From NCBI GenBank assembly GCA_012523295.1, contig JAAYIT010000296.1, positions 1-54,329 of the forward strand: a stretch of DNA of 54,329 bases, given 5' to 3'. The notes under the pieces were generated by a model that made no database searches, was not told the origin of the DNA, and worked only from the letters and a program-made list of their open reading frames with translations. Below, piece by piece: positions 31,061 through 45,240 of the stretch; position 1 is the stretch's first letter, and each line of letters starts with the position of its first letter. The stretch is from Porphyromonadaceae bacterium. GTDB lineage: Bacteria > Bacteroidota > Bacteroidia > Bacteroidales > Paludibacteraceae. A program made the translations under genes and the position numbers.

Positions 31061-32785
31061 AAAAACACACAGATTAAGCTAATGGCCTATTTTGCATTCG
31101 CGTGTTTCGCATTTGTAAATTTTTCAGCATTACATGCTCAGAAAAAATCTGCTAAAAACAACCCGGTATTCACAAATTATATTTATCAAGGACAAGATAA
31201 AGTATATGATAATAATCCATTGAAATCCGATGAATTTTACAATCCTATACTTCAAGGATGCTATCCCGATCCATCAATTACCCGGAAAGGAAATGATTAT
31301 TTTCTCGTAAACTCCACGTTCGCGATGTTTCCCGGCGTACCTATTTTTCATTCAAATGACTTAGTAAACTGGACGCAAATCGGACATGTGTTGGATCGAA
31401 AATCCCAGCTTAAAGTATTTGATACCGGTATCAGTGCGGGAATTTATGCTCCGGTAATCCGTTACAATCCGTACAATGAGACTTTCTATATGATTACTAC
31501 GCAGTTTGCCGGTGATATTAATAATATGGTGGTAAAAACCAAAGATCCTTTCAAAGGTTGGAGTGAGGTTTACAAACTAAAATTTAACGGGATTGATCCT
31601 TCGCTATTCTTTGATGACAACGGTAAAGCGTATGTTGTTCACAACGATGCGCCGGATCCCGGGAAAGAGCTTTACAACGGACACCGGGTTATCAAAATAT
31701 GGGATTATGATATTGAAAATGACCAGGTTATAGCCGGAACAGATAAGATTATCGTAGATGGAGGTGTAGATATTTCCAAAAAACCAATTTGGATTGAAGC
31801 GCCTCATATTTATAAGAGAAACGGAATATACTACCTGATGTGTGCCGAAGGCGGGACCGGAGATTGGCACAGCGAAGTAATCTTTACAAGCGATAATCCG
31901 CGAGGACCTTATGTGCCTGCTCCAAACAATCCGATTTTATCCCAACGCTACCTGAATGAAAATCGTCCGAATAAGGTAGAATGGGCCGGACATGCCGATT
32001 TGGTAGAAGGACCTGATGGTAAGTATTACGGAGTTTTCTTGGCGGTTCGTCCAAATGAGAAAAACAGGGTAAATACCGGGCGTGAAACTTTTATTCTGCC
32101 CGTGGATTGGAGTGGAAAATATCCGGTGTTCGAGAATGGACTTGTTCCTATGGAGCCGAAACTGAAAATGCCGAAGGGAGTAGAAAATAAAACAGGAAAA
32201 GAAGGATTTTTTCATAACGGAAATTTCACTTTTAAGGATGATTTTACAGCTGTCAAATTAGATTATCGTTGGATTGGTATGCGAGGACCGATTGAAGACT
32301 TTATTAAAACATCAAAAAACGGGTTAAGTATCAATCCTTTCCCGGTGAATATCAAGGCAGTAGCTCCGACATCAGCTGTGTTTCAGCGCCAACAACATAT
32401 TAGTTTTACGGCAACTGTAACAATGGATTTTACTCCAAAATCAGAAAAAGATTTAGCCGGAATTTCTTGCTACCAAAGTGAAAATTTTAACTATGTATTC
32501 GGCGTAACCAAAAAAGACAAAGATTATTATATCGTTCTCCAACGTACCGAAAAAGGAGAATCAAAAATTATTTCAAGCAGTAAAATCGACCTGAAAAAAC
32601 CTGTACAACTTCAGGTCTCAGCCCAAGGTGATGATTATAAATTCAACTATTCGGTTGATGGCTTGAATTTTACGAACTTAGGAGGTATCGTTTCGGGTGA
32701 TATTCTTTCCACCAACGTGGCAGGCGGATTTACAGGAAATTTAATAGGACTTTATGCAACAAGCGCCAACGATGCTAAGCCATAA
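31058..32785 (+). CDS. GH43 xylosidase/arabinofuranosidase with GH43_C2 domain
   Basis: A 575-aa protein with signal peptide ending ALHAQ (residue 28). The GH43 domain begins at FYNPILQGCYPDPSITRKGNDYFL, with likely base Asp71, middle Asp in FNGIDPSLFFDDNGK and acid Glu in WIEAPHIYKRNGIYYLM. From about residue 395 a concanavalin-like C-terminal domain follows. This is the classic beta-xylosidase/arabinofuranosidase layout. The gene stands behind a leader repeat and a 204-base gap, so it may be controlled separately from the three GH43 genes upstream. Confidence 0.9.
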   Translation: MKNTQIKLMAYFAFACFAFVNFSALHAQKKSAKNNPVFTNYIYQGQDKVYDNNPLKSDEFYNPILQGCYPDPSITRKGNDYFLVNSTFAMFPGVPIFHSNDLVNWTQIGHVLDRKSQLKVFDTGISAGIYAPVIRYNPYNETFYMITTQFAGDINNMVVKTKDPFKGWSEVYKLKFNGIDPSLFFDDNGKAYVVHNDAPDPGKELYNGHRVIKIWDYDIENDQVIAGTDKIIVDGGVDISKKPIWIEAPHIYKRNGIYYLMCAEGGTGDWHSEVIFTSDNPRGPYVPAPNNPILSQRYLNENRPNKVEWAGHADLVEGPDGKYYGVFLAVRPNEKNRVNTGRETFILPVDWSGKYPVFENGLVPMEPKLKMPKGVENKTGKEGFFHNGNFTFKDDFTAVKLDYRWIGMRGPIEDFIKTSKNGLSINPFPVNIKAVAPTSAVFQRQQHISFTATVTMDFTPKSEKDLAGISCYQSENFNYVFGVTKKDKDYYIVLQRTEKGESKIISSSKIDLKKPVQLQVSAQGDDYKFNYSVDGLNFTNLGGIVSGDILSTNVAGGFTGNLIGLYATSANDAKP

Positions 32786-32853
32786 TTAGCTATGAGAGAC
32801 TAAACTAAAACATGATCATTAAAGATTAATCTTAAATTCAAACAAATAAAAAT

Positions 32854-34074
32854 ATGTACAAGAGAAATATTATTACAAGCGTTATTCTGTTGATGTTCTT
32901 TTCTATAAGTGTAAATGGGCAAAACATTTCTAAAACAACAAAAAAGTTGAAAGCACTGAAAGATGTCTATGAAGAAAAATTTTTGATTGGAACGGCAAGT
33001 GATTTAAGTGGATTTACCGAAGCTGAATTGGAAAATATTAAAACACATTACAATGTTATCACTCCGGAAAACAGCATGAAACCTCAGTCACTTCACCCAT
33101 CACAAGGTAAGTACAACTTTAGAACTGTTGATTCTTTGGTTGACTGGTCTCAGAAAAATGGATTAAAAGTTTGGGGACACACATTGCTGTGGCATGCTCA
33201 AACAGCACCTTGGTTTTTCCAAGCTAATGCCGAATTGGAAGAAGCACCAAGACCGAGACCTGCTTTTCAGCCCAATCAGCCCAGAGCTCCGCGAGATCCC
33301 AATGCTCCTCGCCCAAGCATGACCGAAATGTGGTTGAGAAGCGTTAAAGGACCTTTTGCATGTCGCGAAGTTGCTCTTGAACGATTAAAAAACCACATTA
33401 TGACTGTGGCAGGAAGATATAAAGGCCGTGTTATCGGCTGGGATGTGGCTAATGAATCGATTGCCGACGGAGGCGATGGTACAACAGAGAATTTACGTGA
33501 TTTCAGCTGGTACAAAATCGTTGGACCTGATGTTTTGACTTTGGCTTTCAAATGGGCGCACGAGGCAGATCCTGATGCAGAATTGTATTATAACGACTAC
33601 AATATTGAACAGGGTGCAGTGGAGAACAAAGGCAAACACGCCAGTTCGATGTTGCTTCTCAAACGTCTTATCGCAGAAGGCGCTCCAATCACCGGTGTAG
33701 GTATCCAAGGGCATTGGCATTTGGATACAAACTTAGAAGATGTTGAAAAAGCGATTGAGAATTATGCCTCACTTGGATTGAGGGTGTCGATTACCGAACT
33801 TGATGTAACAGCAACGGGTAACAACAGCGGTGCTTTCGATGTGAATACAGGCAGAAGAGAAATTCCGGCTGAAAACTATCTGCAACAGGCTGAAGTTTAC
33901 AAAAAATTGTTTGAGATTTTTATGCGTCATTCAGACGTAATTGACCGTGTAACGTTTTGGGGAGTAAGCGATACCCGTTCGTGGCGTCGAGGACAAGATG
34001 CACTCTTATTTGACGGTCAGTTGCAACCAAAACCTGCTTTTAACGGTGTAATTGAAGCAAGTAAACGAAAATAA
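32854..34074 (+). CDS. GH10 endo-xylanase with a Pro/Arg-rich loop
   Basis: A 406-aa single-domain GH10 with a signal peptide ending ISVNGQ (residue 23). The motifs are TPENSMKPQSLHP, WGHTLLWHAQ, acid/base Glu201 (DVANES), YYNDYNIE, GIQGHWHL and nucleophile Glu315 (ITELDVT). Between WFFQ and the rest of the barrel there is an extra segment of about 32 residues (127-158) made mostly of Pro, Arg and Ala. This is where the first GH10 of the locus carries its CBMs. No lipobox is present, so it is likely periplasmic or secreted. A palindrome AAGATTAATCTT (32822-32833) lies in its short leader. Confidence 0.93.
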   Translation: MYKRNIITSVILLMFFSISVNGQNISKTTKKLKALKDVYEEKFLIGTASDLSGFTEAELENIKTHYNVITPENSMKPQSLHPSQGKYNFRTVDSLVDWSQKNGLKVWGHTLLWHAQTAPWFFQANAELEEAPRPRPAFQPNQPRAPRDPNAPRPSMTEMWLRSVKGPFACREVALERLKNHIMTVAGRYKGRVIGWDVANESIADGGDGTTENLRDFSWYKIVGPDVLTLAFKWAHEADPDAELYYNDYNIEQGAVENKGKHASSMLLLKRLIAEGAPITGVGIQGHWHLDTNLEDVEKAIENYASLGLRVSITELDVTATGNNSGAFDVNTGRREIPAENYLQQAEVYKKLFEIFMRHSDVIDRVTFWGVSDTRSWRRGQDALLFDGQLQPKPAFNGVIEASKRK

Positions 34075-34179
34075 TTCTCTAAAAAACTTCATTCATTGAT
34101 TAAATTAAGGATTCTCAGTGAATTAAGTGATGTTTCTTCATTTTTCAGGTAAACTGTTATAATCTTAATACGAAAACAC

Positions 34180-39170
<4,991 letters not shown>

Positions 39171-39184
39171 ACTATTTCTCTTAT

Positions 39185-39298
39185 TTGAAACAGCCATTTA
39201 TGATAAGTCTTAAACCTAAGGAGATGATAAATGGCGTGTTTCATACGACTTTAATTTTAAAAATAAATTTTAATCGTATGAATCGTATGAATCGTATG
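39185..39298 (+). repeat. Leader repeat, copy 2, with triplicated start-codon 9-mer
   Basis: The copy begins TTGAAACAGCCATTTATG and reaches the first ATG at 39278-39280. The outer stem is longer here: GCCATTTAT (39193-39201) / ATAAATGGC (39227-39235), 9 bp. The second inverted repeat is also longer: TTCATACGA (39240-39248) / TCGTATGAA (39274-39282). The 9-mer AATCGTATG is then repeated three times in tandem (39272-39298), giving three in-frame ATGs. The short ORF of copies 1 and 3 is not terminated here but runs into the downstream gene. Confidence 0.8.
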
Positions 39299-40540
39299 AA
39301 AATGAAATTGGAAAAAGTCATTAAACCGCTTGTCGTACTACTTGTTGCAGTCGTTTTGCAAAGTTGCTTTTTTTCAAAATCCGGCTTCAGTGAAAACTCA
39401 AACTGGGTTGGAACCTGGAGCACAGCGCCTCAATTAGTAGAGCCGCACAATATGCCGCCACAACCGGGTCTGAGCGATAATACAATCAGACAAATTGTGC
39501 AGGTATCAATAGGCGGTGAAATTCTGCGATTCAAATTTTCAAATGCATTTAGCAATAGTCCGGTAGAAATAAAATCGGTTGCAATTGCTGAGTCCACTGA
39601 GAATAGTTCAATTAATATCTTAACTCAAGAAATTCTGAAATTTAACAACAATCAGAATGCTACAATAAATCCCGGCGAGGAACTTTTTTCCGATCCTGTA
39701 AAGTTCAAGTTGAAACCCGGTTCAAAGCTGGCAATTACGATTTACTTCGGAAAAACAGCTCCGGATGTGACAGGTCATCCCGGTTCTCGTACTACCTCTT
39801 ACATTTTGGCAGGAAATAACATTGAGTCTGCCGACTTTTCGGATGCCATCAAAACCGATCACTGGTATTCGATTAGCGGAATAGATGTGTTGACAAGAAA
39901 AGATTCGAAAGCCATTGCTGTTTTGGGAAATTCAATCACGGACGGACGGGGTTCGGGAACAAACATGCAAAATCGGTGGCCTGATATTCTTGCCGGTAGG
40001 TTATTGAAAAATGAAAAAACAAGTAACATCGGAGTTTTGAATCTGGGAATCGGTGGGAATTGCGTGCTGCGAGGAGGATTAGGACCTACTGCTCTTGAGC
40101 GTTTTGATAGGGATATTCTTTCTCAAAGCAGCGTTCAGTGGTTGATTATTCTGGAAGGAATAAACGATATTGGCACCATAAATTCGGAAAATGAGGCAGA
40201 AAGTATCGCTAAAGAATTAATCAGTGCTTACGATGAAATGATAAAAAAAGCCCACGAAAAAAACATCCTCGTTTATGGCGCCACAATTCTCCCGTTTGCT
40301 AAATCATTTTACGATACTCCACACCGTCAAAAGAGTAGGGATATTGTAAATGAGTGGATTAGAAACTCCGGACGATTTGATGCGGTGATTGATTTTGATG
40401 AAATCATGCGAAATCCGAATGATGAGAAAACTATTTTGCCGGATATGCACGACGGTGATTTCCTTCACCCGAATGAAGCCGGATACAGACGCATGGGAGA
40501 GGGTGTCGAACTGAAGTTATTTGAAGCACCAAACCTCTAA
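39278..40540 (+). CDS. XynE-like SGNH/GDSL esterase lipoprotein
   Basis: The frame is open back to a TTG at 39185, but that stretch is the leader repeat. By analogy with copies 1 and 3 the real start is one of three ATGs at 39278, 39287 or 39296. The product then has a lipoprotein signal with lipobox LQSC. A beta-sandwich N-domain (NWVGTWSTAPQLVEP ... IRQIVQVSIGGEILRFKFSN) precedes an SGNH hydrolase domain with Ser219 in VLGNSITDG, a block III-like GINDIG and the catalytic DGDFLHPNEAGY. The whole resembles the XynE-like group, named after a Prevotella esterase. It probably deacetylates xylan fragments. Substrate is inferred. Confidence 0.87.
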   Translation: MNRMNRMKMKLEKVIKPLVVLLVAVVLQSCFFSKSGFSENSNWVGTWSTAPQLVEPHNMPPQPGLSDNTIRQIVQVSIGGEILRFKFSNAFSNSPVEIKSVAIAESTENSSINILTQEILKFNNNQNATINPGEELFSDPVKFKLKPGSKLAITIYFGKTAPDVTGHPGSRTTSYILAGNNIESADFSDAIKTDHWYSISGIDVLTRKDSKAIAVLGNSITDGRGSGTNMQNRWPDILAGRLLKNEKTSNIGVLNLGIGGNCVLRGGLGPTALERFDRDILSQSSVQWLIILEGINDIGTINSENEAESIAKELISAYDEMIKKAHEKNILVYGATILPFAKSFYDTPHRQKSRDIVNEWIRNSGRFDAVIDFDEIMRNPNDEKTILPDMHDGDFLHPNEAGYRRMGEGVELKLFEAPNL

Positions 40541-40594
40541 GGTGAGCTCTATTAGAGCATTTTACACTTAATTGACAAAAAGTAAATTGATTAA

Positions 40595-42328
<1,734 letters not shown>

Positions 42329-42685
42329 AATGACAAGTCCATTCCAATGTAGTTATGTTGAAATGGATTGTAAATTGTTTTCTTAGATTGAATATCTAAT
42401 AACACAGAGGAAATGAAATGTCGAAGCAGGTGATTATTTCTGCGACTTATCACTTGCTAATCGCACTGAGAAAATCTGAAATAAAAATGTTCGGTTTCGA
42501 ACTTTTTTAGTAAAACTTCAATGGCAAAAATAGGGCTTAAAGACTTGGACTCAATTGTTTAAGTTTTGAGTTTTAATAGAAAAAAATTGATCGTAAAAAT
42601 ATTTCTGTAAGTAACACATTACTCCATATTAAAATGGAATAAACAGCACAGCTATACAGAATAAAGTTAAAAAATTATAAGTACT
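42329..42685 (+). promoter_or_regulatory. 357-base gap with a terminator-like hairpin
   Basis: No gene is visible. GTTCG (42489-42493) / CGAAC (42498-42502) with loop GTTT, flanked by an A-run on the left and six T on the right, is a good intrinsic terminator candidate. It lies about 160 bases after the CE6-CE1 stop. A second 6-bp inverted repeat ACTCAA / TTGAGT follows near 42549-42571. The CE15 gene therefore probably has its own promoter in the last 110 bases, though I see no clean TAnnTTTG. Confidence 0.5.
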
Positions 42686-45085
42686 ATGAGAAATCGAATT
42701 GCTTTAAGAAAATACCTTCTTGTAGCATCGCTTTGTCTGCTCAGTTCTACACTATCAGCAGAAGTTCCGTATGTCTATTCAGTAGAGAATACAGGAGCAG
42801 AATGTACTTTGCCGATACTTCCGGAGCCTGATGAATTGCCATCGATTATCCGACTTCCCAATCCTTTTGAGTTTTCAAATGGCGGTAAGTTTGTCGCGGA
42901 TTTAGTAGATTGGCGGTGCCGTAGAAACGAAATAAAAGCCGAAATAGAGAACTATGAAATAGGAGTAAAACCCGATAGACCGTCTGACATCACTGCTACA
43001 TTCGAGTCTAATGTTTTGACAGTCATAATAAAAGAAAATGGTGAAACTATTACTTTGACTTCTAATGTTACTTTACCTGAATCCGGTTCGGGTCTGTTAC
43101 CGGTAGTAATAGGGATAGGTGGTCCAAGCGGAAGTTTGCCGGCAGATCTTTTTACGAATTGTATAAAAATAGCATTTTCGCCCGCGCAAATCGCGGTAGA
43201 TGGTCAAGCCCGAAGTGGTGCGTTTTACAGCATGTATCCTAATTCGAATAGCGCGCATTACGCGGCTTGGTCTTGGGGAGTAAGCAGGATTCTTGATGGG
43301 TTGGAAATTGTCCAGTCAACACTGAACGCGGACTTGAAACGAATTGGACTTACAGGTTGTTCTCGCTGGGGTAAATTAGCTTTGTTTGGTGGAGCATTTG
43401 ATGAAAGAATCGCTCTTACTATTGCTCAAGAACCCGGTGGAGGTGGGGCGGCAGCTTGGCGTGTTTCAGAAACGATTGGCGCGGTAGAAAAAATCGATAA
43501 TACAGATTATTCCTGGTTTATGCCCTCGATGCGGGATAATTTCCGAGGAAGAGTAGATCGTTTGCCACATGATCACCATGAATTACTCGCTATGATAGCG
43601 CCACGCGCTTTATTAATTTTGGGTAATGATGGTTGGACTTGGCTCGCAGATCCATCCGGATACGTATCTTCAATGGCAGCTCGTGAAGTTTGGAAAAAAC
43701 TTGGCGTATCAGATCGGATGGGATTTGATTTCACGGGAGGACATAACCATTGTCAAGTTGCAGCTAGTCAACGAGATGCTTGTGATAAATTTATTAAACG
43801 TTTTTTGCTAAATGACAATACCGTTAATACCGAAATTTTGACCTCACCGTATCAGGATATTAATTATCAATTCTGGATTAGTGAATGGGCTGATGTTACA
43901 GTACCGCCGATTGCTGAAAAGAGTAATTATTTTGAACCGGAGACTTCTGATTGTGTGTCTTTAGGAGATCATTTCGAAATTGGAAATGATACAGACGCTT
44001 CCGGTGGAAAATATGTAACTATCGCATCGGGAAAAGGTAGCGCGCAAAATCCACCGAGTGCTTCCAATCAGCTGAATATCAATTTCTTTGTTGATAATCA
44101 TGAAATGGGCTTTGTGTATGTTCGAGTTAAAAGTTTGAATGCGAATTCTAATTCATTCCTGGCAAAAATTGATAACGATGATTTTACAATGATTGGTAGT
44201 GCAGATACAGCCGGTGAGTGGAAATGGATACCTGTGATTGCTGACAGACCAATGATTGCCGGAAATCATACACTCACGATCGATATGGCGGAGGAGGGGA
44301 TAAAATTAGACCGTGTTTTAATAACAAACACGCGAGAATCTGTACCGACTACAGGTTTTGGTGGAACAGAAACAAATTGCGCTCCTCCAATAAAATATAC
44401 AAAACTGGACTTTGAAAATGGGAATATCGACAACTGGACTAAGCAAAATCCGGGTGGAGGAATTACGATAACTCAAGAGGATAAATACCAGGGAGAATAT
44501 GCATTGAAAATGGTAAATGCTTCTGGTTCAAGTGCATGGAGTGTGCAAGCATTTACGCCTGAGATAGAAATTATTTCCGGTCATGTTTACACGGTATCAT
44601 TTTGGATTCGTGCGGTTGATGGCGGTGGTAGAGGAAGAATATCGACTACCGGTGCAGGCTCATTGGGAAATACCTACTGGAGCGATTTTCAAGTTGATAA
44701 CGAATGGAAGCAAATTATATATAATAACTTGATTGCCAATGGATCAAGTGTGAAACTTGCTTTTGATATGGGCTATGTTCCAAACAAAACATATTACATT
44801 GATGACATAGTTTTCAATGACACCAATGTACCGGATGGTACCGGAATTAAACGAATTCTGACTGATATTGATATTCATCCAAATCCGGTAAAAGAGAAAT
44901 TAAATATCGGCATTTCCGGATGTTCTGTAGTCGATTTGTATTCACTTTCAGGTGCCAAAGTGTTGAGTATGAATGCGGTTGGTTCCGAAATCTCCATTGA
45001 TATGAAGAATAAGCCAAGTGGAATTTACATTCTGCATGTTCATACAGATAACAATCTATTTACTAAGAAAATTGTCAAGAATTAA
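42686..45085 (+). CDS. CE15 glucuronoyl esterase with CBMs and a T9SS sorting domain
   Basis: A 799-aa protein with a signal peptide ending LSAE (residue 25). The CE15 domain spans about 45-380 with nucleophile Ser226 in TGCSRWGK (the GCSRxGK motif), acidic residue in AQEPGGGG and His in GGHNHCQ. A CBM35/CBM6-like domain follows (about 414-555), then a CBM4/9-type sandwich (573-715, ENGNIDNW ... YVPNKTYYIDD) and a C-terminal Por/T9SS sorting domain (about 720-799, HPNPVKEKLNI ... GIYILHV). It should cleave ester bonds between lignin and the glucuronic acid side groups of xylan, outside the cell. Confidence 0.93.
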   Translation: MRNRIALRKYLLVASLCLLSSTLSAEVPYVYSVENTGAECTLPILPEPDELPSIIRLPNPFEFSNGGKFVADLVDWRCRRNEIKAEIENYEIGVKPDRPSDITATFESNVLTVIIKENGETITLTSNVTLPESGSGLLPVVIGIGGPSGSLPADLFTNCIKIAFSPAQIAVDGQARSGAFYSMYPNSNSAHYAAWSWGVSRILDGLEIVQSTLNADLKRIGLTGCSRWGKLALFGGAFDERIALTIAQEPGGGGAAAWRVSETIGAVEKIDNTDYSWFMPSMRDNFRGRVDRLPHDHHELLAMIAPRALLILGNDGWTWLADPSGYVSSMAAREVWKKLGVSDRMGFDFTGGHNHCQVAASQRDACDKFIKRFLLNDNTVNTEILTSPYQDINYQFWISEWADVTVPPIAEKSNYFEPETSDCVSLGDHFEIGNDTDASGGKYVTIASGKGSAQNPPSASNQLNINFFVDNHEMGFVYVRVKSLNANSNSFLAKIDNDDFTMIGSADTAGEWKWIPVIADRPMIAGNHTLTIDMAEEGIKLDRVLITNTRESVPTTGFGGTETNCAPPIKYTKLDFENGNIDNWTKQNPGGGITITQEDKYQGEYALKMVNASGSSAWSVQAFTPEIEIISGHVYTVSFWIRAVDGGGRGRISTTGAGSLGNTYWSDFQVDNEWKQIIYNNLIANGSSVKLAFDMGYVPNKTYYIDDIVFNDTNVPDGTGIKRILTDIDIHPNPVKEKLNIGISGCSVVDLYSLSGAKVLSMNAVGSEISIDMKNKPSGIYILHVHTDNNLFTKKIVKN

Positions 45086-45240
45086 TTCGTAAACGGTTTT
45101 TTTGATAACAAGTTGAAGAAATAGTAGTCCTGTTTAGCAAATGTAAAAAACTGAATTGATATGGCAATCCTGACGAGTAAGTGATTTTTTTAATCGTCAA
45201 TTCATGCAATGAAAATAAATTTACAAAAGTAAATTAAATA

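Noticed and set aside
39185-39277. N-terminal extension of the SGNH esterase from a TTG start
   Set aside because: This stretch is copy 2 of the leader repeat. In copies 1 and 3 the equivalent frame is closed by a stop, and the extension would place about 30 residues ahead of the lipoprotein signal.
40546-40558. Terminator hairpin GCTCT-ATT-AGAGC after the SGNH gene
   Set aside because: A 5-bp stem with a 3-base loop and only ATTTTA after it is too weak to list as a feature.
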